This document shows, one piece after another, positions 6,793 through 14,617 of a stretch of DNA of 38,054 nucleotides (positions are counted from its first letter, which is position 1; each line of letters starts with the position of its first letter). The DNA lies in contig JARGFH010000036.1 in the NCBI GenBank assembly GCA_029210695.1, positions 1 to 38,054 of the forward strand. The letters are read 5' to 3'. Made by a program: the position numbers and the translations under genes. Origin of the DNA: Acidimicrobiia bacterium. Its GTDB lineage: Bacteria > Actinomycetota > Acidimicrobiia > Spongiisociales > JAHEDJ01. The notes under the pieces were generated by a model. That model had not been told where the DNA came from and did no database searches. It saw only the letters and a list, made by a program, of their open reading frames with translations.

Positions 6793-8112
6793 ATGAAGAA
6801 AACAAGATGGATATCACTATTCGTCGCGTTGCTGCTGCTGGCAGCCGCGTGCGGCAGTGGCGACTCAACGGATACGACGGTAGCCGAGAAGCCGGTAGTC
6901 AATGTATTCGGCGCGTTCTCGGGTGTCGAGGCCACCGCGGTGCAAGAAGTCATCGACGCCGAACTCAGCTCGAAAGATTACAGCGCTGTGTACGAGGGTT
7001 CAGACAGCTTCGAGGAGCAGATCAAGATTCGGGTCGACGGCGGCAACCCGCCCGACATCGCTCTTTATCCGCAACCTGGTGCACTCGTTCAGCAGGCTGA
7101 AGCCGGCAAGTTGATTGCGCTCGAGGATCTCGGGTTCGATATGGCCGCGCTAGAAGCCACGTTCGGGAAGTACCTGCTGTCACTGGCTGAAGTCGACGGC
7201 AAGCACTACGGATTGCCGACCAATACCAACTTGAAGAGCCTCATCTGGTACCCGCTTCCCGAATTCACGGACGCCGGATATGAGGTTCCCACCACCTGGG
7301 ATGAGCTGATCACCCTCAGCGACAAGATCGTCGCCGACGGCGGTACGCCCTGGTGCATCGGCACCGGAAGCGATGCAGCAACCGGATGGACCGCCACCGA
7401 CTGGATGGAGGACATCATGCTCCGTACCGCGGGGTCTGATGCCTACGACCAGTGGGTGTCGGGCGACTTGCCCTTCGCCAGCCCTGAGGTGAAGCGGGCG
7501 GCGGAGCTGCTGGGCCAGATTGTCTTCACTGAAGGCTATGTGCTCGGTGGCGCAGCGGCCATCCCCGATATCGACTTCCGTGATGCGCCGGATCCGATGT
7601 TCAACAATCCGCCTAGCTGCTTCCTGCACCGGCAAGCGTCGTTCATCACCCAGTTCTTCAATGTTCCTGGTGAAGAAGAAGGCGCTTCCGGCCTCGAAGC
7701 CGGCGTCGACTACGGCGTCTTCGCCTTCCCCGACATCGATCCCGGTGTCAAGGGTGCTCTGGGCGCCGGTGAGCTGGCGGCAGTCTTCGTCGATCGGCCC
7801 GAGATCCGCGAATTCCTCAACGACTTCACGTCTACGGAAGTCCAGTGTGCGCAGGGAGCAAGTGCCGCTGGTCGTATCTCACCGAACACGAACGTCGGCG
7901 CCGACTGCTATCGCGACGACATTCTGGCCACGGCCTCGGAGGCAATTGTGGCCGCCCTCGCTACCGAAGGCTTCCGGTTCGATGCGTCGGACCTGATGCC
8001 CTCAGAGGTCGGATCCGGTCAGTTCTGGACCGGCATGAATGTCTACATGCGTGAAGGTCCCGATTCGCTCGACAAGGTGCTGGCAGACATCGACGCTGCC
8101 TGGCCCAGGTAG
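6793..8112 (+). CDS. ABC importer solute-binding lipoprotein (family 1, sugar)
   Basis: The extracellular receptor of a carbohydrate ABC importer. A lipoprotein signal peptide is clear (KKTRW, a hydrophobic stretch, LAAAC with Cys20 as the lipidated residue), followed by an acidic Ser/Thr linker and a bacterial extracellular solute-binding fold (about 410 residues). The sequence resembles the alpha-glucoside/maltose-type group, for example PPDIALYPQPG and PTTWDELITLSDKI. A strong Shine-Dalgarno (AGGAGGAG, 6776-6783) lies 9 nt before the ATG. Operator-like repeats lie upstream and a strong hairpin downstream, before the permeases. The substrate is not certain. Confidence 0.88.
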   Translation: MKKTRWISLFVALLLLAAACGSGDSTDTTVAEKPVVNVFGAFSGVEATAVQEVIDAELSSKDYSAVYEGSDSFEEQIKIRVDGGNPPDIALYPQPGALVQQAEAGKLIALEDLGFDMAALEATFGKYLLSLAEVDGKHYGLPTNTNLKSLIWYPLPEFTDAGYEVPTTWDELITLSDKIVADGGTPWCIGTGSDAATGWTATDWMEDIMLRTAGSDAYDQWVSGDLPFASPEVKRAAELLGQIVFTEGYVLGGAAAIPDIDFRDAPDPMFNNPPSCFLHRQASFITQFFNVPGEEEGASGLEAGVDYGVFAFPDIDPGVKGALGAGELAAVFVDRPEIREFLNDFTSTEVQCAQGASAAGRISPNTNVGADCYRDDILATASEAIVAALATEGFRFDASDLMPSEVGSGQFWTGMNVYMREGPDSLDKVLADIDAAWPR

Positions 8113-8132
8113 AACAACTGAATAGATAACCC

Positions 8133-8162
8133 ACGAGGGGCGGCGACGGCGCCGCCCCTCGT
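8133..8162 (+). terminator. Strong intra-operon hairpin (attenuator or RNA stabiliser)
   Basis: ACGAGGGGCGGC and GCCGCCCCTCGT form a perfect 12-bp GC stem (13 bp with the next G-C pair) around a tetraloop. It lies between the solute-binding protein stop and the first permease. There is no long U run, but such hairpins usually protect the receptor mRNA or reduce permease expression. Confidence 0.75.
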
Positions 8163-8204
8163 CGTGTAGTCTCCCGCTTGCTATTCGACGGGAGGAGTAG
8201 GCCA

Positions 8205-9359
8205 ATGGACGACAATCAACCCGGCAAGGGTGTCCTCACCTCCGACAAGCCTGTGCCGGTCGATGAGCTGGATCGCGCATCCGGCATTCTCGTTGTGCTC
8301 TACCGGATCATTGCGTCCCTGGCGGTACCGGTCGTGTCGTTCATCATCCTGTGGCTCACGTTCAACTGGCTCCGGGACTCCGACGCCAGCCGGGCGCTGC
8401 AGGTCGTGGTGGCAATCGTTGTCGGTGTCGGCGGCGTGTTTGCGCTCTTCTGGGGCATGGACTTCGTCGTCAATCAGTTGCCGGACCGCCTGAGAGAGCA
8501 CGTACGCCCGTTCGTATTTGTCGGGCCGGCTCTCGTGATTCTCAGCGTGTACCTCGTGTACCCCGCCATCAACACGCTGATAATCAGCTTCAAGGACAAG
8601 TCCCAGGAGGCCTGGGTGGGGTTGGAGAACTACGGCTTCGTGTTCACCGATGACGCCATGCTCCGCTCGATTCGCAACACAGTGCTCTGGATCATCATCG
8701 TCCCGCTCATCTCGGTCGGCGTCGGTCTCGCTTTTGCGACGCTGGCGGATCGGCTCCGGCGGGGAGAGGCTGTCGCCAAATCTCTGATCTTCCTGCCGAT
8801 GGCCATCTCATTCGTAGGCGCGTCGATCGTGTGGAGGTTCATCTACAGTTTCCGGCCGGAGGGCTTCGGTGAGCAGATCGGCCTTCTCAACGGCATCCTC
8901 ATCCAGCTTGGCGGTGAGCCACGGGCCTGGTTGTCGTGGGACCCCTGGAACAATCTCTTTTTGATGGTCATCATGATCTGGCTTCAGACTGGTTTTGCCA
9001 TGGTCATCCTCTCGGCGGCGATCAAGGCGGTCCCCGACGACTTCCTGGAGGCCGCCCGAATAGACGGCGCATCCGAACTGCAGATATTCTGGCGCATAAT
9101 CATCCCATCCATCATGTCCTCGATCGTGGTCGTTTCCACGACGATGGTCATCAGCGTTCTCAAGATCTTCGACATCGTCTGGGTGATGACCGGCGGTGAG
9201 ACGGGGACGGAGGTGATCGCCGAACGGATGGTGCGGTGGTTCTTCCGCAATGACCATGATGGGAGGGGTGCGGCCATCGCCGTCGTGCTCTTCATTGCGA
9301 TCATCCCGATCATGTTGCTGAATGTGCGCCGGTTCCGGCAGGAGGAGGCGATCCGATGA
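8205..9359 (+). CDS. Sugar ABC transporter permease (MalF-like)
   Basis: An inner-membrane permease subunit of 384 residues. The N-terminus has an additional pair of membrane helices (about residues 30-95) before the canonical six, as in AglF/MalF-type subunits. The cytoplasmic EAA loop is seen near residues 281-300 (EAARIDGASELQIFWRIIIP), which docks the ATPase. I chose the ATG at 8205 because GGGAGGAG (8190-8197) stands 7 nt before it; the longer frame starting at 8178 lacks such a site. Its stop overlaps the next permease start (ATGA). No ATPase gene follows, so a shared MsmX/MsiK-type ATPase elsewhere is expected. Confidence 0.9.
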   Translation: MDDNQPGKGVLTSDKPVPVDELDRASGILVVLYRIIASLAVPVVSFIILWLTFNWLRDSDASRALQVVVAIVVGVGGVFALFWGMDFVVNQLPDRLREHVRPFVFVGPALVILSVYLVYPAINTLIISFKDKSQEAWVGLENYGFVFTDDAMLRSIRNTVLWIIIVPLISVGVGLAFATLADRLRRGEAVAKSLIFLPMAISFVGASIVWRFIYSFRPEGFGEQIGLLNGILIQLGGEPRAWLSWDPWNNLFLMVIMIWLQTGFAMVILSAAIKAVPDDFLEAARIDGASELQIFWRIIIPSIMSSIVVVSTTMVISVLKIFDIVWVMTGGETGTEVIAERMVRWFFRNDHDGRGAAIAVVLFIAIIPIMLLNVRRFRQEEAIR

Positions 9360-10297
9360 CGGCTTCGACCACGATGCTCCAGAGCGAAGTCCCGGTCAAG
9401 AAGAGCGGCTTCTTCGGCCGCCTGCTGGAACGGTGGCCTGTCAAGCTGGGTCTCCTGATCATCGTTATCTTGTGGATAATCCCGACCCTTGGTCTGTTGA
9501 TCAGCTCGTTCCGATTGCCGAACCTTGTGTCTACCACCGGATGGTGGAAGGTGTTCGGCAGTTTGGCCGACACGGCCCAGTGGACCCTCGAAAACTACCG
9601 CAACGTGCTGTCGTCGGAAGGCTTCGGCAACGCGTTTCTCAACAGCCTGGCCGTGACCATTCCGGCCACGGTCATTCCGATCGCGATAGCCGCCTTCGCT
9701 GCCTACGCCTTCGCGTGGATGGATTTCCGGGGACGGCAGTGGATGTTTGTGACCGTCGTGGGTCTCCTGGTCGTTCCGCTCCAGATGGCGTTGATCCCGA
9801 TCCTGCGCCTCTACAGCTCAGGAGCCTTCATCGGTGACTTCCAAATCTTCCCAGATCTGAACCTAAACGGCACCTACATGGCCGTCTGGCTCGCGCACAC
9901 CGGATTCGGCTTGCCCCTGGCCGTGTATCTGTTGCGCAACTACATCGGGGGATTGCCTTCGTCGACGATCGAGTCGGCTCATATCGACGGAGCCAGCCAC
10001 TTCACGATCTTCTGGAGGCTGATCGTTCCGCTGTCGGTACCTGCCCTGGCCTCGTTTGCGATCTTCCAGTTCCTCTGGGTCTGGAATGACTTCCTGGTGG
10101 CGCTCGTGTTCCTGGGTGGAACTCCCGACGTACGGGTTCTTACGCAAGCGCTGGCCGAATTGAATGGAACCAGGGGCGAAGCCTGGCACCTGCTGACGGC
10201 CGGAGCGTTCATCACCATGGTGCTGCCACTCACTGTCTTCTTCTCACTGCAGCGATACTTCGTGCGAGGTCTGACCGCAGGTTCGGTGAAGGGCTGA
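9356..10297 (+). CDS. Sugar ABC transporter permease (MalG-like)
   Basis: The second permease subunit, 313 residues with six predicted membrane helices. The EAA motif lies in the second half (IESAHIDGASHFTIFWRLI, about residues 204-222). The N-terminus holds a short cytoplasmic stretch before the first helix (LLIIVILWIIPTLGLLISSF). The ATG overlaps the TGA of the upstream permease by 4 bp, so the two subunits are translated in a coupled fashion and probably form a heterodimer. With the lipoprotein receptor this makes a CUT1-type importer lacking only the nucleotide-binding protein. Confidence 0.9.
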   Translation: MTASTTMLQSEVPVKKSGFFGRLLERWPVKLGLLIIVILWIIPTLGLLISSFRLPNLVSTTGWWKVFGSLADTAQWTLENYRNVLSSEGFGNAFLNSLAVTIPATVIPIAIAAFAAYAFAWMDFRGRQWMFVTVVGLLVVPLQMALIPILRLYSSGAFIGDFQIFPDLNLNGTYMAVWLAHTGFGLPLAVYLLRNYIGGLPSSTIESAHIDGASHFTIFWRLIVPLSVPALASFAIFQFLWVWNDFLVALVFLGGTPDVRVLTQALAELNGTRGEAWHLLTAGAFITMVLPLTVFFSLQRYFVRGLTAGSVKG

Positions 10298-10313
10298 GAG
10301 TTGCCGAGACGGC

Positions 10314-10319
10314 TACCCT
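10314..10319 (+). promoter_or_regulatory. Possible -10 box before the small membrane protein
   Basis: TACCCT lies 9 nt before the ATG at 10329, with no Shine-Dalgarno between, similar to the leaderless arrangement of recO. The fit is looser. Confidence 0.35.
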
Positions 10320-10328
10320 CGGCGGGTC

Positions 10329-10850
10329 ATGACGACTCGCCCTGATACCGCGCTGAACCCACGTCGAAGATGGCTGGCTATTGGCGCGGCCACCGTCCCG
10401 CTGGTGTTCAGCTATGTTTCGATCGCCGCCGCCTTCACCACCGACGCCGATGGTGAGTCCCTGGTCGGACCGGGTGCGGCGGCTCTTGGTTTGGGTTTGG
10501 CCCCGTTCGTGTTCATGCTGCTCGCCTTCGTCTCGGCGCACCGGAATCCCGGTACGGCCGTGCTGAAGGCAATGGGGCTGTTCCTGCTGCTGGCCTTCCC
10601 GATCGGGGTGCTGGCACCGGCTCTTGGTGCAACCGCGGGGTACGCGGCTGGTGGAACGGTGGCACTCCGCGCAGATGAACGGTCACGGGCCAGATGGATC
10701 GCAGTGGGCTTCACCATTGTGTATGTTTTGATCCTGCTCCTGGTCGCCCCTGCCGCCGGGCTCTTCACAGGCGCGGTCTTACCCCTGCTCGCCATCGGTT
10801 TCGCAGACGAGTACGTCGACTGGAAGGCAGCGCGAGCGGAGACGGGTTGA
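10329..10850 (+). CDS. Hypothetical membrane protein
   Basis: A 173-residue protein that I do not recognise. It has four or five hydrophobic segments (about residues 17-36, 50-67, 78-92, 93-106 and 123-152) and a short basic N-terminus (TALNPRRRW), so the N-terminus is probably cytoplasmic. Residues are rich in Ala, Gly, Leu and Val with few charged positions. There is no signal peptide cleavage motif and no known catalytic motif. It follows the sugar permease by 31 bp but has its own possible -10 box, so a functional tie to the importer is not implied. Confidence 0.7.
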   Translation: MTTRPDTALNPRRRWLAIGAATVPLVFSYVSIAAAFTTDADGESLVGPGAAALGLGLAPFVFMLLAFVSAHRNPGTAVLKAMGLFLLLAFPIGVLAPALGATAGYAAGGTVALRADERSRARWIAVGFTIVYVLILLLVAPAAGLFTGAVLPLLAIGFADEYVDWKAARAETG

Positions 10851-10877
10851 GGCCGATGGGGCGACGTTCGAGGCTCG

Positions 10878-11003
10878 CTACTCGTTGACGATTCGATCTA
10901 ATCCGACTCCCACCCGGTAGGCGAGTGCACCACCGACGCCGGCCATCAGCGGATTCTCGATGGCCGCTCGCAGCGGCCCGCCGCGAGTTGCCGGCGCCCA
11001 GCA
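10878..11003 (-). pseudogene. Decayed 3' end of a second VIT/CCC1 transporter gene
   Basis: The minus strand reads ATRGGPLRAAIENPLMAGVG and continues to RIVNE and a TAG stop. This matches the last 37 residues of the intact VIT-family gene at 12345-13076 at 28 of 37 positions. The DNA match runs through the stop codon and includes long identical stretches. Just upstream of the match (in gene direction) a 6-nt insertion appears, then similarity stops; no start codon or body of the gene remains. This is the remnant of a duplicated or rearranged transporter gene, now separated from the intact copy by threonine synthase. Confidence 0.75.
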
Positions 11004-11039
11004 ATCCAAGGCTGGTATTGATGGGAGCGATCGGTTCGC

Positions 11040-12290
11040 TCAGTCGTTGAGAAGCAAAGACCAGTCGATCGGCTGGGTGTGATCCAGGCGGCGCTCGGCT
11101 GGAGGCATCGGGTACTTCAGCCCGTTGCCGCAGTTGAACAGGACTACCTGGTCGGACCGGTCAATCTGCCCGGCTTCGAGCGCCTGCAGGTAGGCGGCGA
11201 GCGTGGCCGCTCCTTCAGGGCTCATCAACAGACCGTCTTCGCGCGCCGCCCGACCGTGGGCTTCTTCGATGGCGGAGTCTTCGACCGCGATGGCGAATCC
11301 TCCGCTGTCCCGGACGGCTTCGAGTATCAGGAAGTCGCCGATCGCCATGGGTACCCGGATTCCCGCTGCCACGGTGTGGGCGTCTTCCCACAACTCAGCG
11401 TGGTCCGCTCCGTCTCGCCACGCCTTGACGATCGGAGCGCATCCGGTCGCCTGCACCGCCACCATGCGCGGCTTCTTGGCGCCCAGCCAGCCGATCGCCT
11501 CGAGTTCTGTGAACGCTTTCCACATGCCGATCAAACCGGTTCCGCCCCCGGTCGGATAGAAGATGACGTCGGGCACCTGCCACCCGAGCTGCTCAGCGAG
11601 TTCGAGGCCCATCGTCTTCTTGCCCTCTATCCGATAGGGCTCTTTGAGGGTGGAGGCATCGAACCAGCCCATGATTTCTTTGCCCTGTCCGACGACTCGG
11701 CCGCAGTCGTTGATAAGGCCGTTGACGCGGAACGTGCGGGCGCCCTGCAGGGCGATTTCGCGCACATTCACTTCCGGCGTGTCGTCCGGGCAGAACACGA
11801 AGGTCTCGATTCCCGCTCTACTACCGTATGCGGCCAGTGCAGCTCCGGCGTTGCCATTGGTCGGCATGGCCATCCGGGTGATGCCCAGTTCTTTGGCCAT
11901 CGAAACCGCTAGCGCCAAGCCGCGAGCCTTGAAAGAGCCGGTCGGTAGACGACCCTCATCCTTGACGAGAACCTGCCCGGCACTCACCTGCTCCCCGATC
12001 CGATGGAGAGGGATGAGCGGTGTTGCTTCTTCTCCGAGAGACACGATGTTCTCGGTCCTGCGGACCGGTAGAAACTCGCGATAGCGCCACAAATCGTTAG
12101 GGCGGGCGGAGAGGGCGCCCTTGTTGAGCGCCGCTCCAAGTTGCTCGAGGTCATATCGCACCAGCAGTGGCTTCCCGTGATCGGAGAGCCCGGCGACGAC
12201 ATCGGCCGGATAGCGCTCCCCGGTGGAGCTGCATTCGAGATGGGTGACAAAGGTGGCTCGATCTTCGGTGAGATTCTCCGACGAATACAT
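11040..12290 (-). CDS. thrC: Threonine synthase
   Basis: A fold-type II PLP enzyme of 416 residues that turns O-phosphohomoserine into threonine. The PLP lysine is Lys121 in PTGSFKARG; the phosphate-binding and substrate loops are PTNGNAGAALAAYG and YPTGGGTGLIGMWKAF. The N-terminus has the typical threonine-synthase ECSSTGERYPAD sequence. I chose the ATG at 12290 because AGGAGG (12295-12300) stands 4 nt before it; the TTG at 12293 is too close to that site. No other threonine pathway gene is adjacent. A related PLP lyase cannot be fully excluded, but the motifs favour ThrC. Confidence 0.9.
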   Translation of the reverse strand: MYSSENLTEDRATFVTHLECSSTGERYPADVVAGLSDHGKPLLVRYDLEQLGAALNKGALSARPNDLWRYREFLPVRRTENIVSLGEEATPLIPLHRIGEQVSAGQVLVKDEGRLPTGSFKARGLALAVSMAKELGITRMAMPTNGNAGAALAAYGSRAGIETFVFCPDDTPEVNVREIALQGARTFRVNGLINDCGRVVGQGKEIMGWFDASTLKEPYRIEGKKTMGLELAEQLGWQVPDVIFYPTGGGTGLIGMWKAFTELEAIGWLGAKKPRMVAVQATGCAPIVKAWRDGADHAELWEDAHTVAAGIRVPMAIGDFLILEAVRDSGGFAIAVEDSAIEEAHGRAAREDGLLMSPEGAATLAAYLQALEAGQIDRSDQVVLFNCGNGLKYPMPPAERRLDHTQPIDWSLLLND

Positions 12291-12344
12291 CAAGCCTCCT
12301 TGCTGAAGTGGCTAGGTGCTAATGGCCAATGACCAACGGCCCCA

Positions 12345-13076
12345 CTACCCATTCACGATCTTGTCGAATCCGAATCCCACCCAGTAGGCGAGTACACCAC
12401 CGACGCCCGCCACCAGCAGATTCTCAATGGCCGCTCGCAGCGGCTTGCCGCGGGTTGCCCAGGTCTTGATGACGCCCACGATGAGCAAGCCGAGCACGGC
12501 GCCGATACCGGCAATCACCATGCCGGCGTGTGGGCTGGTGACGAGAGCGAAAGGAATGACTGCCGGAGCCGATCCCAGCAGGAACAGCCCGCCCGACATT
12601 CCGGCCGCCGCATAGGCGGAGCGCCGCTCGGAATCGAGGACGCCGAATTCGAGGGCCGTCATCACCCCGAGGAGGGCGTCGTCGTTGCCGTTGAAATGCT
12701 GAACGACTTCTTCACGAAGATCGCCTTTCAAACCGAGACCCTTCAGCAGATCCCGCAACTCGTGGAGTTCGTCCTCCCGAAAGTCGCGGATGTGTTGGCG
12801 TTCGAGGTTGATCTCACCCTGGAACACTTCATCCTGCGACTTGGTTGCCATGTACTCGCCGGCAGCCATGCTGACGGCGCCGGCAATGGCGCCCGCCACC
12901 CCTGTGAGCAGGACATTGCGGGTGGCCATTCCACCACCCACGACACCGGCGACCAGCAGGAACATCGACACGAGGCCGTCGTTGACGCCGAGAATCATGT
13001 CCCGCCAGTACTGACGATGTTTGCCGAGGTGTTCTGTGAAAGCTGGTCGGTGCCGGTAGCCGGGGTCGATATCCAT
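12345..13076 (-). CDS. VIT1/CCC1 family iron/manganese transporter
   Basis: A 243-residue membrane protein of the VIT/CCC1 family, which move Fe2+ or Mn2+ out of the cytoplasm. The first helix carries the family signature LGVNDGLVSMFLL (about residues 29-41), the second helix reads GAVSMAAGEYMATKSQDE, and an acidic cytoplasmic metal-binding stretch (about residues 88-115, rich in Glu, Asp and His) follows; three further helices lie in the C-terminal half. The ATG at 13076 lies 7 nt after a TACACT box and has no Shine-Dalgarno, suggesting its own leaderless promoter inside the 3' end of the upstream glycosyltransferase gene. A degenerate copy of its 3' end is at 10878-11003. Confidence 0.9.
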   Translation of the reverse strand: MDIDPGYRHRPAFTEHLGKHRQYWRDMILGVNDGLVSMFLLVAGVVGGGMATRNVLLTGVAGAIAGAVSMAAGEYMATKSQDEVFQGEINLERQHIRDFREDELHELRDLLKGLGLKGDLREEVVQHFNGNDDALLGVMTALEFGVLDSERRSAYAAAGMSGGLFLLGSAPAVIPFALVTSPHAGMVIAGIGAVLGLLIVGVIKTWATRGKPLRAAIENLLVAGVGGVLAYWVGFGFDKIVNG

Positions 13077-13083
13077 GATCGAG

Positions 13084-13089
13084 AGTGTA
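13084..13089 (-). promoter_or_regulatory. -10 box of a leaderless promoter (VIT gene)
   Basis: TACACT on the minus strand is followed by 7 nt and then the ATG at 13076, with no Shine-Dalgarno. Confidence 0.5.
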
Positions 13090-13091
13090 CG

Positions 13092-14561
13092 TCAGGACCC
13101 GGACAGTTCCCGAAGCCTGCTGAGCTCGACCTCCGGGGTTCCCTCGGTGAAGTACGAGTGGATCGGCAGGAGATTGAGCGGTGGTGCAGACCGGGCCCGT
13201 TCGAGCGCGTTTACGTAACCCTCGGCAGTGCGATCCCATGTGTAGCGGTCGAGCACTCGCTGCCGGCCGGCCTTCGCCAGGCGATCCCACTCGGGACCGA
13301 GTGCGCGTTCGAGGCCCCGGGCTATGTCAACAGGGTCGGCTGGATCGATCAGCACGCCGTATTCGGTGCTCCCATCGACGAGGCTCTCGGAAGGCCCTCC
13401 GTTGCGGGTGGCGACGATGGCGAGGCCGGCCGCGGCGGCTTCGAGCGGAGCCAGGCCGAACGGTTCGTAGAGGGCGGTGAGTGCAAAGACGGAGCGGCGC
13501 TCCGCGAAGTACCGGTACACGGCTGACAATGAAGCCTGCCCCTGGACCCCGAAGGCGGCGACTCTTCCGGCGAGACCACCCGCCTCGACGGCGGCTCGCA
13601 GGTCCTGCAACACGCCGAGTTCGATTTCTCCTGCACCGCTATCGGAGCGAAGCGGATCGTCGAGGGCGCCGGTGATGAACACCAGGTTGGCGGCCTCTCG
13701 CAGCGTCGGGCTGGCGGCGAAGGCCTCGACCAGCACAACAGGGTTCTTCTTGGGGTCGAGTCGGCTCGATGCGACGACCACTGGAAGTAATTGGCGGTCG
13801 GGAGCGAGATCCCTGCTCAGCCGGTCATCGACGAGCCGGCGAACCTCAGCTTCTACGGCATGGCGAACGTCGGTTCCGAACACATCGAGGGCGACACCGG
13901 GCGGGATGACGGAGAAGCGCGCATCCTCTGCGGTATCGACGGCGCCCGCGTAGGCGCGATGTCCATACTGTTCGAACCGTTCCTGGGCTGTGCTGGTGAT
14001 CACGACGCCCGCGTGATTCATCCCCACCCGTTCTGCTTCGAGCCGTGGGGCGAAGTGGTAGTGAGCGTCCAACTGCTCCAGGGGCATTGACCCCGTCGAC
14101 ATCTTGTCGAACTTCTGCGCCCCCAGGCTGTGCCCGGTGAACGTGTACGGCACGCCGACCTCGGCTCGCAGCAGAGCTGCGGCAAGGCCACCGTCTCCGT
14201 AATGGCCGGTGGCCGCCTCTGGCATTGCCCCCTCGGCCCGGTAGTGCGCAACGATGCCGGGAACCCAATCCCGGCCCAGGTACGGCCACAGGTCTTCTTT
14301 CCGTAAGAAGGCGGATGAATCGCCGCAATCAATGCGAAGGATCCGAACGCCGCCCGGATAGGCGTCTTGCGCGGCGGAGAACTCCGGCCAGGCCGGATCG
14401 TCGATGCGGCGAGTGATGATGTCGACCCGGTGTCCGAGTGCAGCGAGGGCCATGGCCACATTCTTGACGTAGACGAGCTGGCCTCCGAAGTCGGGGTGCT
14501 CGGTCCAATACGAGTCGGCAGGGTCGAAGTTGCCTTGTGGATTCAGGAAGGCCAGATGCAT
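13092..14561 (-). CDS. Sucrose-phosphate synthase-like glycosyltransferase (GT4)
   Basis: A 489-residue GT-B glycosyltransferase. The N-terminal Rossmann domain begins with LNPQGNF and a DFGGQLVYVKNVAMALAALG stretch typical of sucrose-phosphate synthases, followed by HYGDGGLAAALL and VPYTFTGHSLGAQKFDK. The C-terminal domain has the nucleotide-sugar site SRLDPKKNP and the GT4 E-x7-E motif (EPFGLAPLEAAAAG, about residues 396-409). The likely reaction is transfer of glucose from UDP- or ADP-glucose to fructose 6-phosphate. No phosphatase domain is fused and none is nearby. Its promoter is divergent from dnaG, with TACCAT 6 nt before the ATG (leaderless). Sucrose synthase or another GT4 specificity remains possible. 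Confidence 0.8.
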   Translation of the reverse strand: MHLAFLNPQGNFDPADSYWTEHPDFGGQLVYVKNVAMALAALGHRVDIITRRIDDPAWPEFSAAQDAYPGGVRILRIDCGDSSAFLRKEDLWPYLGRDWVPGIVAHYRAEGAMPEAATGHYGDGGLAAALLRAEVGVPYTFTGHSLGAQKFDKMSTGSMPLEQLDAHYHFAPRLEAERVGMNHAGVVITSTAQERFEQYGHRAYAGAVDTAEDARFSVIPPGVALDVFGTDVRHAVEAEVRRLVDDRLSRDLAPDRQLLPVVVASSRLDPKKNPVVLVEAFAASPTLREAANLVFITGALDDPLRSDSGAGEIELGVLQDLRAAVEAGGLAGRVAAFGVQGQASLSAVYRYFAERRSVFALTALYEPFGLAPLEAAAAGLAIVATRNGGPSESLVDGSTEYGVLIDPADPVDIARGLERALGPEWDRLAKAGRQRVLDRYTWDRTAEGYVNALERARSAPPLNLLPIHSYFTEGTPEVELSRLRELSGS

Positions 14562-14567
14562 CAGGGA

Positions 14568-14573
14568 ATGGTA
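14568..14573 (-). promoter_or_regulatory. -10 box of a leaderless promoter (sucrose-phosphate synthase-like gene)
   Basis: TACCAT on the minus strand stands 6 nt before the ATG at 14561; there is no Shine-Dalgarno. Confidence 0.5.
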
Positions 14574-14602
14574 GGCGAAGAGAACCAGTCACCCGGCCGC
14601 CC

Positions 14603-14608
14603 TACACT
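14603..14608 (+). promoter_or_regulatory. -10 box of the dnaG-rpoD promoter
   Basis: TACACT lies 9 nt before the ATG at 14618 (3 nt before the alternative ATG at 14612), again without a Shine-Dalgarno. Same hexamer as at the VIT gene. Confidence 0.45.
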
Positions 14609-14617
14609 CGGATGGCG

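Noticed and set aside
12528-13526. Long plus-strand frame (332 codons)
   Set aside because: It is a shadow of the VIT and glycosyltransferase genes on the other strand, with no domain and no start signal.
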